Made by a program: the position numbers and the translations under genes. A stretch of 64,000 bases of DNA from Lacticaseibacillus hulanensis (GTDB taxonomy: Bacteria; Bacillota; Bacilli; Lactobacillales; Lactobacillaceae): positions 1 to 64,000 of the forward strand of contig NZ_RRYD01000001.1 in assembly GCF_004010095.1 (NCBI RefSeq), written 5' to 3'. Every line of letters starts with the position of its first letter. Position 1 is the first letter of the stretch. Below are positions 1 through 9,208 of the stretch, piece by piece. Below the pieces are notes generated by a model. The model was given only the letters and a program-made list of their open reading frames with translations, had not been told where the DNA came from and made no database searches.

Positions 1-75
1 TTTGGGGCTTCAACCGGCCGCACGGAAAATCCCAGCCGCACGGAACGCGCACCGGCCCCGCCCAGTCGCGGCCCC
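1..75 (+). repeat. 3' end of dispersed structured element, family 2 (truncated by window edge)
   Basis: These bases match the last quarter of the element at 26256-26561 and, inverted, the one at 59658-59962. They begin inside hairpin II (GGGGCTTCAACC), pass through the GGAAAATCCCAGCCGCAC arm and end at GCGGCCCC. This is the third copy of family 2 in the window; its 5' part lies outside. It sits directly upstream of murE. The match is seen directly; function is unknown. Confidence 0.85.
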
Positions 76-135
76 TAGACCACTACAGAACGCGGAGCAG
101 TGACCCCGCAAGAATAACCACAACCGTGTAAATCC

Positions 136-164
136 TTGCTAATTGGGGAATGAGGCATTAACAT
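136..164 (+). promoter_or_regulatory. Possible murE promoter
   Basis: TTGCTA (136-141) and TAACAT (159-164) are separated by 17 bp, about 65 bp before the murE start. Both hexamers are weak matches to the consensus. Nothing else recognisable lies in 76-228 apart from the AAAGGA ribosome-binding site at about 213-218. Confidence 0.3.
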
Positions 165-228
165 GAAAGTTGTATGAATAAGCCACCATTGTGGTCGCCC
201 CAAGCGGGTGTGAAAGGATGAATAGATA

Positions 229-1710
229 GTGCGTGCCGCAGAATTAATTAGTTTGTTACAGGTTAGCCCCCAGGACCGTCAGCGGATTTCAGCGACTAAC
301 CCTGAAATCACTAAGTTGACCGCGAACACGAAGGAAGTTGTTCCTGGCAGTTGCTTCGTTGCCATCCACGGGAACATGTTCGATGGTCATGATCACCTAG
401 ATGAGGTTTTTGCGGCTGGTGCTGAATTTGCCGTCGTTGAACGGCCCGTGGCGCAGGAATACCGCGACCGGGTGATTAAGGTGCCGAACACGCACAAGGC
501 GTTGGCCCAGCTCGCCGTGCGCTACTACGGAAACCCAAGCCGCGACCTGCGCATGATTGGGGTCACCGGGACCAACGGGAAGACCACCGTTAGTCGCCTC
601 GTTGCGAAGATTATGGAAGATGCCGGTTACTCCATGGGGGTTATCGGGACGATTGGAAACGAAATCGGCGGCGAGAACAAGCCAGCCCTGAACACGACGC
701 CAGATGCGCTCGCAATGCAGAGAATGTTTGCCGAGATGCGTGATGACAACCAGGCCGGCTGCGCGATGGAAGTCTCATCCATTGCTTTGGCTCAGGGGCG
801 CAGTTGGGGCGTTGATTTTGACACCGTCATTTTCACCAACTTCACTGAGGACCACCTCGATTACCACGGCACGATGGAAGCATACTTCCAGGCCAAGGCC
901 CAGCTGTTCACGCAGGTTGGCAATGGATACGGGCGCTTCCCGAAGACGGCCGTGATTAACTCGGACGATGAAGCAGGACTGCGCCTAATTGAAATGAGTA
1001 CGCAGACGGCCACGAACGTGATGACGTACGGGATTGACAACAACGCCGACATTCGTGCCATCAACGTTGAGGTCACCGGGCACGGAACCAAGTTTGATAT
1101 CGAATTCTTCGGTCAGATTTACCACGTGACGATGCGCCTGATTGGTAAGTTCAACGTCTACAACGTGCTCGCTGCATTCGGCGCGGCTTATGGGCAGGGC
1201 CTCACGCCTGAACAAATCATTCGCTCCCTCGAAACCGCCACTGGTGTACCAGGCCGGTTCCAGGTTGTGCCCAACGAACAGGGAATTGTCACGATTGTCG
1301 ATTACGCGCACACTCCAGATGGCCTTGAGAACGTGCTCGAGACCATCAATGAGTTTGCGACCGGCAGCGTCTACTGTGTCGTTGGTTGTGGCGGCGATCG
1401 CGATAGCAACAAGCGCCACATCATGGGGAACATTGCCGTGAAGATGGCGAGCCACCCGATTTTCACTTCCGACAACCCACGCACCGAAGATCCACAGGCG
1501 ATTCTTGATGACGTTACCAGCCAGCTTACCCCTGACCAGTACGTTGAGATTCCGGACCGCCGTGAAGCTATCACCTACGCACTGAGTCACGCGAAGAAGA
1601 ACGACGTCGTGCTCATTGCCGGCAAGGGTCACGAGGATTACCAGATTATCGGGCGCACGAAGCACCACTTCAGCGATTTCGAAGTTGCCGACGAGCTGCT
1701 GAACAAGTAA
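229..1710 (+). CDS. murE: UDP-N-acetylmuramyl-tripeptide synthetase MurE
   Basis: Cytoplasmic ATP-dependent ligase adding the third amino acid (a diamino acid) to UDP-MurNAc-L-Ala-D-Glu in peptidoglycan precursor synthesis. The protein is 493 aa, normal for the family, with the Mur ligase order: N-terminal UDP-binding domain, central ATPase with GVTGTNGKTT at about 111-120, and a C-terminal ligase domain. The specificity motif reads DNPR at about 415-418. In characterised MurE enzymes this goes with meso-diaminopimelate, whereas L-lysine enzymes have other residues there. The start is GTG at 229, preceded by AAAGGA about 10 bp upstream. It stands alone between the repeat at 1-75 and a terminator near 1893. 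Family assignment is firm; substrate choice is inferred. Confidence 0.93.
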   Translation: MRAAELISLLQVSPQDRQRISATNPEITKLTANTKEVVPGSCFVAIHGNMFDGHDHLDEVFAAGAEFAVVERPVAQEYRDRVIKVPNTHKALAQLAVRYYGNPSRDLRMIGVTGTNGKTTVSRLVAKIMEDAGYSMGVIGTIGNEIGGENKPALNTTPDALAMQRMFAEMRDDNQAGCAMEVSSIALAQGRSWGVDFDTVIFTNFTEDHLDYHGTMEAYFQAKAQLFTQVGNGYGRFPKTAVINSDDEAGLRLIEMSTQTATNVMTYGIDNNADIRAINVEVTGHGTKFDIEFFGQIYHVTMRLIGKFNVYNVLAAFGAAYGQGLTPEQIIRSLETATGVPGRFQVVPNEQGIVTIVDYAHTPDGLENVLETINEFATGSVYCVVGCGGDRDSNKRHIMGNIAVKMASHPIFTSDNPRTEDPQAILDDVTSQLTPDQYVEIPDRREAITYALSHAKKNDVVLIAGKGHEDYQIIGRTKHHFSDFEVADELLNK

Positions 1711-1892
1711 AAAATAATTGAGGCACACATGAAGCAGTCGTTTGCAGAAAAATGCCCGTGTTGTGTTGAGCTGAGTTTAATTTCAGCAAAAAGGGGACAA
1801 GAGTTGGTCACGGAGGGCTTTTACCGGTGGCTAGGCCTTGCCCCCTTATTTTATTTGTGTTATCTTGAATTTAGGAATTCTAGACCTCGGTC

Positions 1893-1920
1893 GAGTGAGC
1901 AGCGATGCTCACTCTTTTTA
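1893..1920 (+). terminator. Intrinsic terminator downstream of murE
   Basis: GAGTGAGC and GCTCACTC form a perfect 8-bp stem around a six-base loop (AGCGAT), followed directly by TTTTTA. It lies 180 bp after the murE stop. Confidence 0.75.
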
Positions 1921-2057
1921 TTGGCATATTGAGGCTAGAAGTGAATGGAATTGTGCCGATGAATGCCGGTGTGACGCGGTTTTACAAATTGCGGTCTGCT
2001 GAGTGCAGAGGTTCAATGTGCGAATTGGCCTAGGCATCGTGCCATTCACGGTAAAAA

Positions 2058-2092
2058 TGCAAAAATATTTTTGAAATGTAATATTTTTTGCA
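2058..2092. repeat. AT-rich inverted repeat upstream of rimP
   Basis: The arms TGCAAAAATATT (2058-2069) and AATATTTTTTGCA (2080-2092) are complementary apart from one extra A/T. It lies about 55 bp before the rimP start, where the operon promoter is expected, so it may be a regulator site or a UP-like element. Function unknown. Confidence 0.45.
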
Positions 2093-2146
2093 TGAAACTT
2101 CAGTGTTGCAATCACGTAATTGCGGCACGCATTAAGGAGGGACACG

Positions 2147-2620
2147 ATGAGTACTGTAGTTGACAACGTGAAGACGATTGTCGAACCAATCCTTGAAGAA
2201 CACAATTTTTACCTAGCAGACATTGAGTTTGTTAAGGAAGGTTCTGGTTGGTACTTGCGGGTATACATTGATAAACCCGGTGGCATTACGCTGAACGATT
2301 GCGTTGTCGTTAATGACGAGCTTAGTGAAGCACTTGATAACGTTGATCCTGATCCAATTCCGCAGGCTTACTATTTGGAAGTTTCGAGTCCTGGGGCTGA
2401 ACGGCCACTGAAGACTGAAGCCGACATGGAGCGGGCTGTGGGGGAATACATCCACATTAGTTTGTTCCAAAAGCAAGACGGCAATAAGGTGTTCGAAGGC
2501 ACTTTGCTGGAGCTAAACGACGACACGCTCACGCTCGACGTGAAGGTGAAGTCCCGCAAGAAGCAAATCAGTTTCGAACGCAAGAACATTGCAAATGCGC
2601 GACTTGCTATTGAATTTTAA
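2147..2620 (+). CDS. rimP: Ribosome maturation factor RimP
   Basis: DUF150-family factor needed for 30S subunit maturation, 157 aa as in other Firmicutes. An N-terminal alpha/beta domain with [12 protein letters not shown] leads into [15 protein letters not shown], the RimP signature, followed by the C-terminal Sm-like beta-barrel. I place the start at ATG 2147 because AAGGAGG (2134-2140) lies 6 bp upstream; a longer reading from 2120 would put the Shine-Dalgarno sequence inside the gene. It is the first gene of the classical rimP-nusA-ylxR-ylxQ-infB-rbfA operon. Confidence 0.95.
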   Translation: MSTVVDNVKTIVEPILEEHNFYLADIEFVKEGSGWYLRVYIDKPGGITLNDCVVVNDELSEALDNVDPDPIPQAYYLEVSSPGAERPLKTEADMERAVGEYIHISLFQKQDGNKVFEGTLLELNDDTLTLDVKVKSRKKQISFERKNIANARLAIEF

Positions 2621-2676
2621 CCCGATTACTAGTTACCAAGTCTAGTAATCGATTATATGCGTAAGGAAGGAATCAC

Positions 2677-3873
2677 ATGTCAAAGGAAATGATTGAGGCA
2701 TTAGATGCCTTAGAAACAGAAAAGGGCGTTAAGAAGGAAATCGTCATTGAAGCTCTTGAAGCTGCATTGACCAGTGCCTACAAGCGCAACTACAATCAGG
2801 CCCAAAACGTTGAGGTCACTTTTGATCCTAAAAAGGGTGACATCAAGGTTTACGCAGTCAAGGAAGTCACGAGCGAAGTGTTCGACTCCCGTCTGGAAGT
2901 AAGCCTCAAGGATGCAACCGAAATCAACAAGGCATACGAAATCGGTGACGAGATTCGCTTTGAGGTGACCCCACGCGACTTTGGTCGAATTGCTGCGCAG
3001 ACTGCTAAGCAAGTGATCATGCAGCGGGTGCGTGAAGCAGAACGTGCCAACGTTTACGATGAATACTCCAAGTACGAAGAAGAAATCATGCAGGGGGTTG
3101 TAGAACGTCGCGACAACAAGTTTGTCTACGTTTCCCTCGGCAAGATTGAAGCCGTTCTCGGTAAGGGTGACCAGATGCCTAACGAGCGTTACGAAGCCCA
3201 CGACCACGTCAAGGTGTTCGTGACCAAGGTTGAAAACGCTGCTAAGGGTCCTCAGGTATTCGTTAGCCGGACTGCACCGGGTCTCGTTAAGCGTTTGTTC
3301 GAAGCCGAAGTTCCCGAAATCTTCGACGGTACCGTTGAAATCGTGGGTATTGCCCGTGAAGCCGGTGACCGGACCAAGATTGCGGTTCGTAGCACCAACG
3401 AAGATGTTGATGCCGTTGGGACAACAGTTGGCCCCCGCGGTGCACGTGTTCAGGCGGTTGTGAACGAACTGTCCGGCGAAAACATCGACGTTGTTCAGTG
3501 GGAAGAAGACGCCGCGGATTACATTGCGAACGCTCTGAACCCAGCACAGGTTATTGCCGTGCAGTTCAACGACGAGAACAATGAACGCAGTGCCACGGTC
3601 ATTGTTCCTGATTACCAGCTCTCACTGGCAATTGGGAAGAAGGGCCAAAACGCTCGTCTTGCCGCTAAGCTCACTGGCTTCAAGATTGACATCAAGCCTG
3701 AATCCGAAGTTGAATTCGTTGATGATGAAGAACTCACCGAAGAAGACCAGGCACTCATGGCGGAACAAGACGCTTCTGAAGCTGCTGCCGGCGAAGTTGC
3801 TCCTGATGGCGATCAGCCTGAAGCAGACAACGCTGAGGGCGACAGCCAGGATGCAGAACCAACCGAAGATTAA
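2677..3873 (+). CDS. nusA: Transcription termination/antitermination factor NusA
   Basis: RNA polymerase-binding elongation factor that modulates pausing, intrinsic termination and rRNA antitermination. Domain order in 398 aa: NusA N-terminal RNAP-binding domain (about 1-130), S1 (about 135-200), then two KH domains, the second with SLAIGKKGQNARLAAKLTG. A low-complexity acidic tail rich in E, D and A follows (about 350-398). Firmicute NusA proteins lack the E. coli C-terminal repeats, as here. AAGGAAGG at 2663-2670 supports the ATG at 2677. It lies 56 bp after rimP in the same operon. Confidence 0.96.
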   Translation: MSKEMIEALDALETEKGVKKEIVIEALEAALTSAYKRNYNQAQNVEVTFDPKKGDIKVYAVKEVTSEVFDSRLEVSLKDATEINKAYEIGDEIRFEVTPRDFGRIAAQTAKQVIMQRVREAERANVYDEYSKYEEEIMQGVVERRDNKFVYVSLGKIEAVLGKGDQMPNERYEAHDHVKVFVTKVENAAKGPQVFVSRTAPGLVKRLFEAEVPEIFDGTVEIVGIAREAGDRTKIAVRSTNEDVDAVGTTVGPRGARVQAVVNELSGENIDVVQWEEDAADYIANALNPAQVIAVQFNDENNERSATVIVPDYQLSLAIGKKGQNARLAAKLTGFKIDIKPESEVEFVDDEELTEEDQALMAEQDASEAAAGEVAPDGDQPEADNAEGDSQDAEPTED

Positions 3874-3919
3874 TAGATAAGGCGGGGGTCTTTCACCCGC
3901 TTTATGAGGAGGTGGCAAC

Positions 3920-4219
3920 ATGAAACCACGTAAAATTCCGATGCGGAAAGATTTACTTTCCGGTGAAATGCACCCGAAGAAAGAAATGATTCGGGTTGTA
4001 AAAACAAAGGAAGACGTTCTGGCCATTGACCCCACGGGGAAACAGGCTGGACGTGGTGCTTACGTCGCACTCGATCCAGAGGGCGTCAAGAATGCCGCCA
4101 AGAAGCACGTTCTCGAAGCAGCTTTTGGGATTAAGGTTGACCCACAGTTTTACGAAGAACTGTTCGCCTACGTTGACCATCAAAAAGCTCGGCGCGAACT
4201 TTTTGGCGACAAAGCATGA
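3920..4219 (+). CDS. ylxR: YlxR family RNA-binding protein (RnpM)
   Basis: DUF448 protein of 99 aa with the family core KKEMIRVV and GKQAGRGAYV. YlxR proteins are small basic nucleic-acid binders; the Bacillus homologue was reported to modulate RNase P. AGGAGGTGG sits 5-14 bp before the ATG. The stop overlaps the next gene by four bases (ATGA), which implies translational coupling. Its place between nusA and ylxQ is invariant in Firmicutes. Confidence 0.92.
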   Translation: MKPRKIPMRKDLLSGEMHPKKEMIRVVKTKEDVLAIDPTGKQAGRGAYVALDPEGVKNAAKKHVLEAAFGIKVDPQFYEELFAYVDHQKARRELFGDKA

Positions 4220-4515
4220 CTGACAACACCAAGTTAATGAATTTGATTGGATTAGCGCAGCGCGCGGGCAAACTGGAGACAGGCACTGACTTCACCGTCA
4301 AAGCCATCACCAATGGGCACGCACGGCTTGTCATCTTGGCAAGCGACGCCAGCGATAATCTGACCAAGAAGATAACCGATAAGGCAGCCTTCTACCACGC
4401 AACGGTAATCACACCGCTCACGGAAGAAGAAATTAGCATTGCCATCGGTCACAAACGCACGGTCATCGCGATTCTTGACGCAGGTTTTGCAAAGGCAATC
4501 GCGAAGCTGACCTAG
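4216..4515 (+). CDS. ylxQ: YlxQ, L7Ae-family RNA-binding protein
   Basis: 99-aa member of the ribosomal protein L7Ae/L30e family that binds kink-turn RNA. The opening LIGLAQRAGKLETG, the VILASDASDN strand-helix and the closing AILDAGFAKAI are typical of YlxQ. It overlaps ylxR by ATGA and ends 22 bp before infB. The physiological RNA partner is not settled in the family. No unusual residues are seen. Confidence 0.9.
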   Translation: MTDNTKLMNLIGLAQRAGKLETGTDFTVKAITNGHARLVILASDASDNLTKKITDKAAFYHATVITPLTEEEISIAIGHKRTVIAILDAGFAKAIAKLT

Positions 4516-4537
4516 AAACAGATAGGAGCGTGAACAG

Positions 4538-7327
4538 ATGGGCAAAAAGCGTGTATATGAACTCGCTAAGGAATTAAACATTAGCAGTAAAGAAGTTCTG
4601 TCAACCGCGAAGCAAAACGGCATTGACGTGAACAATAACATGAACACTATCAACGAACAGGACGAGAAAACCATCAAAAAGGCAATTACAAGCGCAACCA
4701 CACCAGAAGTAAAGGCTGAAAAGCCAGAAGTAAAGACGACGCCAAAGCAGGCACCAAAGGCCGAAGCAAAGCCAGCTGCACCAAAGCCTGCAGAAGCGAA
4801 GAAGCCAGCTGCTGAAACAACGGCGGAAGCTAAGAAGGCCGCTGAAGTTAAGACCGGCACGACGCACGCAACGCACGTTTCCGCTGATGGCAAGACCAAG
4901 ATCAGCAAGAACGCCATTCGTCGTCCAGGCACACAACGTCCTGGTACCCAGGGTCGCCGCAACAACAACGGCAACAACAATGGTGGTCAGGCGCGTAGTA
5001 ACAACCAAAACCACGGTCAACGTGGCGCCCAGAACGGGCAGAACGGTCAAAACAGCAACAACCGCGGCGGTCAGCGTAATGACCAGCGCCGCAATGACCG
5101 TAACAATAACAACAACAATCGTTCCCGGACTAACCAGCCAGCACCAGCAGCACGGCCAAATCCTGGTCGTGCAGCAGCGCGCGCAGAAGCTTTGCGTCAG
5201 CGTCAGCAGAGTGAATTCCGGACGAGTGCTGCACCAATCGGCAAGTTTGAGGAACAGCCTAAGCCAAAGGTTGAACCAAAACAGGCTGCACCTGCACCAA
5301 AGCCAGCAGCTAAGGCAGCACCAGCACCAAAGCCTGCTGCAAAGCCAGTAGCACGGACCAACGCAAAGCCTGCAACAAACAGCTCTGCAAAGCCTGCTAC
5401 GAGCAATGCACCAAAGAAGACTGATGACCGTCAGCAAAAGCGCGAACGTAACTTCCGTTCTGGCCGTCAGGAAACTCCTTACAAGGGTAAGCGCAACAAG
5501 CGTAACCGTCGTAACCAGCGCAACAACGAACCAAAGAAGCCAGTTACAGTACGTAAGGACCGTCCATTACCAGAAAAGCTCGTTTACACAGAAGGCATGA
5601 ACGCCCAGGATCTGGGTAAGTTGCTTCACCGTGAACCAGCCGAAATCATCAAGAAGTTGTTCATGCTCGGAGTAATGGTTAACCAGAACCAGAGCCTCGA
5701 TGATGACACGATTGAACTGATTGCGACGGACTACGGGATTGACGCTGAAAAGAAGGTCGTTGAGGATATCACCGACCTGGACAAAGTCTTCGAAGCTGAA
5801 ACCCACACTACCGAAAACCTCACACCACGTGCTCCTGTTGTTACCATCATGGGTCACGTTGACCATGGTAAGACGACGCTGCTGGACAAGCTGCGTCACA
5901 CGCACGTTACCGAGGGCGAAGCCGGTGGGATTACCCAGCACATTGGTGCCTACCAAGTACGGCTCCATGACCGCCTGATTACGTTCCTGGATACCCCAGG
6001 GCACGCGGCCTTCACGAACATGCGTGCTCGTGGTGCTGACATCACCGATATTATCGTGCTGGTTGTTGCTGCCGATGACGGGGTTATGCCTCAGACCATC
6101 GAAGCTATCAACCACGCGAAGGCTGCCGGCGCACCAATCATCGTTGCCGTCAACAAGATTGATAAGCCAGGTGCTAACCCTAACCACGTCATGGAACAGT
6201 TGACCGAATACGGCCTGATTCCTGAAGAATGGGGTGGGGAAACCATCTTCGTTCAGATTTCCGCGAAGTTCGGTAAGAACATCGACGAACTGCTCGAAAT
6301 GATTCTGATGGAAGCTGACATGCTCGAACTGAAGGCTAACGCAGAACAAAAGGCTGTTGGGACCGTTATCGAAGCGCGTCTTGACAAGGGCCGTGGTTCC
6401 GTTGCAACCGTTCTCGTTCAGCAAGGTACCCTGCGCATCGGGGATCCAGTCGTTGTTGGGAACACGTTCGGTAAAATCCGGACCATGACCAACGACCGCG
6501 GTCGCCGTGTCAAGGAAGCAACGCCAAGCACCCCAGTTGAAATCACCGGGATGAACGATGTCCCTCAGTCCGCTGACCGTCTGGTTGTCTTCGAAGACGA
6601 AAAGACCGCGCGTGCTGCAGGTGAAGAACGTGCAAAGCGTGCCCTTGAAAAGGTTCGTGAACAGACACACCACGTAACGCTCGACAACTTGTTCGAATCC
6701 ATGAAGGAAGGCCAACTCAAGGAAGTTGACGTTATCATCAAGGGTGACGTTCAAGGTTCCGTTGAAGCCATTGATGGTTCGCTGCGGAAGATTGAAGTTG
6801 AAGGCGTTCGCGTCAACATCATTCACAAGGCCGTTGGTGCAATCAACGAATCCGATGTGACGCTGGCGAGTGCATCTAACGCCATCATCATTGGGTTCAA
6901 CGTGCGGCCTACCGCTCAGGCAAAGGCTCAGGCCGATGCTGAAGATGTGGACATTCGTCTGCACAGCGTTATTTACAAGGCAATTGACGAAATCGAATCC
7001 GCGATGAAGGGTATGCTGGAACCTGTCTACGAAGAAAAGGTTATCGGCTCCCTCACCGTTCGGGAAACCATCAACGTCTCCAAGATTGGGACCATCGCTG
7101 GTTCCTACGTGGACACTGGTTTCATCACCCGCGACGCTGGCGTACGCCTGATTCGCGACGGGATTGTTATCTACGAAGGCAAGCTTGGCAGTCTCAAGCG
7201 CTTCAAGGACGACGCCAAGGAAGTTCGTGCCGGATTCGAATGTGGTCTCACAATTGATGGTTACAACGACATCAAGGTAGACGACCAGATCGAAGCCTTC
7301 ACGATGGAAGAAGTGCCGGTGAAGTAA
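4538..7327 (+). CDS. infB: Translation initiation factor IF-2
   Basis: GTPase that delivers fMet-tRNA to the 30S subunit and promotes subunit joining. It is 929 aa. An IF2_N helix (about 1-55) is followed by a long low-complexity linker rich in A, K, P, N and R (about 60-340). The second IF2_N module comes next, then the G domain with GHVDHGKTT at about 439-447, [12 protein letters not shown] and a SAK motif, then domains II-IV. The linker carries the K/P/A and N/G/Q/R repeats usual in lactobacillar IF-2. ATG 4538 follows TAGGAG. After the stop comes an unusual structured spacer before rbfA. Confidence 0.97.
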   Translation: MGKKRVYELAKELNISSKEVLSTAKQNGIDVNNNMNTINEQDEKTIKKAITSATTPEVKAEKPEVKTTPKQAPKAEAKPAAPKPAEAKKPAAETTAEAKKAAEVKTGTTHATHVSADGKTKISKNAIRRPGTQRPGTQGRRNNNGNNNGGQARSNNQNHGQRGAQNGQNGQNSNNRGGQRNDQRRNDRNNNNNNRSRTNQPAPAARPNPGRAAARAEALRQRQQSEFRTSAAPIGKFEEQPKPKVEPKQAAPAPKPAAKAAPAPKPAAKPVARTNAKPATNSSAKPATSNAPKKTDDRQQKRERNFRSGRQETPYKGKRNKRNRRNQRNNEPKKPVTVRKDRPLPEKLVYTEGMNAQDLGKLLHREPAEIIKKLFMLGVMVNQNQSLDDDTIELIATDYGIDAEKKVVEDITDLDKVFEAETHTTENLTPRAPVVTIMGHVDHGKTTLLDKLRHTHVTEGEAGGITQHIGAYQVRLHDRLITFLDTPGHAAFTNMRARGADITDIIVLVVAADDGVMPQTIEAINHAKAAGAPIIVAVNKIDKPGANPNHVMEQLTEYGLIPEEWGGETIFVQISAKFGKNIDELLEMILMEADMLELKANAEQKAVGTVIEARLDKGRGSVATVLVQQGTLRIGDPVVVGNTFGKIRTMTNDRGRRVKEATPSTPVEITGMNDVPQSADRLVVFEDEKTARAAGEERAKRALEKVREQTHHVTLDNLFESMKEGQLKEVDVIIKGDVQGSVEAIDGSLRKIEVEGVRVNIIHKAVGAINESDVTLASASNAIIIGFNVRPTAQAKAQADAEDVDIRLHSVIYKAIDEIESAMKGMLEPVYEEKVIGSLTVRETINVSKIGTIAGSYVDTGFITRDAGVRLIRDGIVIYEGKLGSLKRFKDDAKEVRAGFECGLTIDGYNDIKVDDQIEAFTMEEVPVK

Positions 7328-7332
7328 ACAGA

Positions 7333-7438
7333 GCGGAGCGACCCGGTTTGCTCGCGAGCAACAGCGTGCTCGCACCGATATGGACGGTTTTTGTCCATAT
7401 TGGTGGGAGCGTGCTGTGCGGAACGAGCAGGGTCGCGG
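7333..7438 (+). ncRNA. Long structured stem-loop between infB and rbfA
   Basis: The apical hairpin (7373-7404) pairs ACCGATATGGAC with GTCCATATTGGT around GGTTTTT. It is extended by CAGCGTGCTCGC/GGGAGCGTGCTG with two G-U type pairs, then TGCTCG/CGAGCA, then GCGACCC/GGGTCGC at the base. There is no U-run, so it is not an ordinary terminator. It could be an operon-internal processing, stability or attenuation element. Structure is read directly; function is unknown. Confidence 0.6.
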
Positions 7439-7530
7439 AGCTCGACTAAGAACACAGAGCTCAGCTCGACTAGGAACCCCATGCCCCTAGTCACACCCAA
7501 CTCAAGGATCACAGGAATGGAGGCATAACC

Positions 7531-7878
7531 ATGAAACATCGTATTGGTCGTGTTGAAGCGCAAATTCAACGCGAAATCGACGACATTTTGTTGAAGCTCG
7601 TGAGCGACCCACGTGTCTCTGGTGTCACCATCACCGGCGTGAAGCTGACTGGTGACCTCCAGCAGGCAACCGTCTACTTCAGCATTTTGAGCGACGACAA
7701 GGATAAGATTGCCGACGCTAAGGCTGGATTGGAAAAAGCCAGCGGTCTAATTCGTCACGAAGTAGGCCAACGTATCCGCCTGTTCAAGGTACCAACTCTT
7801 GAATTCAAGCAGGATGAATCCGTTCAGTACGGAGCGCGCATTGACCAGCTCCTTGCTGAAGCCCGGATTAAAGACTAA
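7531..7878 (+). CDS. rbfA: Ribosome-binding factor A
   Basis: Cold-shock-related 30S assembly factor that binds near the 16S rRNA 5' helix. The 115 aa show the family pattern: KHRIGRVEAQIQREI at the start, DPRVSGVTITGVKLTGDLQQATVYFS in the KH-like core, and VPTLEFKQDES near the end. ATG 7531 is preceded by GGAGG at 7519-7523. It is the last gene of the nusA-infB operon. The 203-bp spacer from infB is long for this operon and holds the stem-loop at 7333-7438. Confidence 0.94.
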   Translation: MKHRIGRVEAQIQREIDDILLKLVSDPRVSGVTITGVKLTGDLQQATVYFSILSDDKDKIADAKAGLEKASGLIRHEVGQRIRLFKVPTLEFKQDESVQYGARIDQLLAEARIKD

Positions 7879-7883
7879 TAAAT

Positions 7884-7919
7884 TCCGCACACCAGAACTT
7901 TCTGGTGTGCGGTTTTTTT
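7884..7919 (+). terminator. rbfA operon terminator
   Basis: CCGCACACCAGAA and TTCTGGTGTGCGG form a perfect stem, followed by a run of T. It lies immediately after the rbfA stop and closes the operon. Confidence 0.92.
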
Positions 7920-8030
7920 GTACGGTGATTTTGCACAGGGAAAGTTCTTCCCGAAAAAAAGCCCAATTTGGCCGCCGTGAATGCGCTACAATATTTAGTA
8001 ACGATGGGTTTGATTAAGGAGCGAAAGAGC

Positions 8031-8324
8031 ATGCGGATTGCGGTTGATTTACTTTTATTGGTGCTAATTGTCAGCGGCGTGGTCGTTGGGATGGCCACGC
8101 TTTACGGGCTGCGTGCCTGGTGGACCGGGCTGGCGCGGATTCTCGTGCTGCTATGTTGCGCGATTTTTGGGATTGGCGGGATTGGCATGGCTATCTACGT
8201 GTTGGTCCAAATGCTCCAGACCCACGCGGCCGGGTTAATGTCATTAATGTTGATTTACCTGATTTGTGGTGTTGCTGGGCTCCTCGCGATGAGCGTATTT
8301 GCGCGCATGAGTAAGAAACATTAA
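8031..8324 (+). CDS. Small three-TM membrane protein, function unknown
   Basis: 97 aa, almost entirely hydrophobic. Three membrane segments are visible: about 5-26, 33-58 and 66-90, with a short basic tail ARMSKKH. I choose ATG 8031 because AAGGAG at 8017-8022 precedes it; a longer reading from 7968 would add an unsupported extension. TACAAT near 7987 is a possible -10. I do not recognise a family. It sits alone between the rbfA terminator and a terC-like gene. Confidence 0.65.
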   Translation: MRIAVDLLLLVLIVSGVVVGMATLYGLRAWWTGLARILVLLCCAIFGIGGIGMAIYVLVQMLQTHAAGLMSLMLIYLICGVAGLLAMSVFARMSKKH

Positions 8325-8397
8325 GTACGCCGGCGCAATCCCCAGCCAAAATGTGCTATAGTTATTAATAAATTTTTGGAAAATATGGGGATAGTTG

Positions 8398-9132
8398 ATG
8401 GACACGATAATTCGGTTATACAAGCCCTTTTTTGAGGCAAGCGATTGGCACGCTGCGGTGATGACCAGTGCCGGGCTGATGACCATTTTGACCTTGGCCA
8501 TCATGGAATGTCTGCTCTCCGTGGATAACGCGGTGGTGCTGGCGGCGCAAACCCAGTCACTGGGGGACCCGAAGAAGGAACGCAGCGCCCTGATGTGGGG
8601 GCTGTGGGGCTCGTACTTTTTCCGGTTCGTCGCCATCGGTCTCGGGAACTTTTTAATGCGGTTCTGGGGTGTTAAGGCCATTGGTGCGGGGTACTTGCTG
8701 TGGATGTCAGTGCACTTTTTCTACGAGCAGCACGTCCCTAAGCCAACCGAAGAAACGGCGAAACCGGCAAAGCCACGCTCGTTTTGGGGCACGGTGGTCG
8801 CGATTGTCCTGCTCGACTTTGTGTTCTCGATTGACTCGATTCTGACGGCGCTCGCGATTGATAATAATCCGATCATTGTGCTGATTGGGGGCATGATTGG
8901 GATTCTGGCGATGCGGTTTGTCGCGCAGATGATGATCGTCTTGCTCGCCAAGATTCCCGAGCTGCTCTACATGGCTTACGTGCTGATTGGCTTTATTTCG
9001 ATTAAACTGGCCCTCAGCCTGCCAATGATTGACATTGAGATTTCGAATACGTTCTTCAGTATCTTTGTCCTGGTGGCGTTTCTCGCGACTTTCGCGGTCC
9101 ACTGGTATAATGAGAAAAAGAAGAATGCTTAG
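8398..9132 (+). CDS. TerC family integral membrane protein
   Basis: 244-aa membrane protein of the TerC/YkoY/Alx family. The hallmark is two related halves, each with an acidic membrane motif: MECLLSVDNAVVLA near the start and LLDFVFSIDSILTALAI in the middle. A charged cytoplasmic linker lies between (KPTEETAKPAKPRS). Family members export manganese and are implicated in metallation of secreted enzymes; the substrate here is inferred. ATG 8398 is adjacent to an alternative TTG at 8395, and GGGG lies 7-8 bp upstream. The 5' gap is too short for a yybP-ykoY riboswitch. Confidence 0.88.
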   Translation: MDTIIRLYKPFFEASDWHAAVMTSAGLMTILTLAIMECLLSVDNAVVLAAQTQSLGDPKKERSALMWGLWGSYFFRFVAIGLGNFLMRFWGVKAIGAGYLLWMSVHFFYEQHVPKPTEETAKPAKPRSFWGTVVAIVLLDFVFSIDSILTALAIDNNPIIVLIGGMIGILAMRFVAQMMIVLLAKIPELLYMAYVLIGFISIKLALSLPMIDIEISNTFFSIFVLVAFLATFAVHWYNEKKKNA

Positions 9133-9144
9133 CATCGACCAAGT

Positions 9145-9176
9145 TGGCTGCGGGATTCAGACCGCAGCCATTTTAT
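9145..9176 (+). terminator. Terminator after terC-like gene
   Basis: TGGCTGCGG pairs with CCGCAGCCA around an eight-base loop, followed by TTTTAT. It separates the terC-like gene from truB. Confidence 0.85.
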
Positions 9177-9208
9177 ATTGCATTGCGTAATTGAAGGAGG
9201 AACAAAGT

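Larger units (their letters stand above)
1711..2146. other. Intergenic region murE-rimP
   Basis: No convincing gene in 436 bp. It holds the murE-side terminator (1893-1920) and an AT-rich inverted repeat (2058-2092) before rimP. A promoter-like pair lies just before the terminator (TTGCCC near 1846, TTATCT about 17 bp on), which would make only a very short transcript. The rimP ribosome-binding site AAGGAGG is at 2134-2140. Confidence 0.5.

Noticed and set aside
2120-2146. Upstream start for rimP
   Set aside because: It would place AAGGAGG (2134-2140) inside the gene; ATG 2147 has ideal spacing.
5567-7375. 602-codon open frame on the - strand opposite infB
   Set aside because: It is antisense to a certain gene, has no ribosome-binding site or recognisable domain, and arises from infB codon bias in a GC-rich genome.
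8325-8397. yybP-ykoY manganese riboswitch upstream of the terC-like gene
   Set aside because: Such riboswitches often precede TerC genes, but only about 70 bp are available and the conserved motifs are absent.
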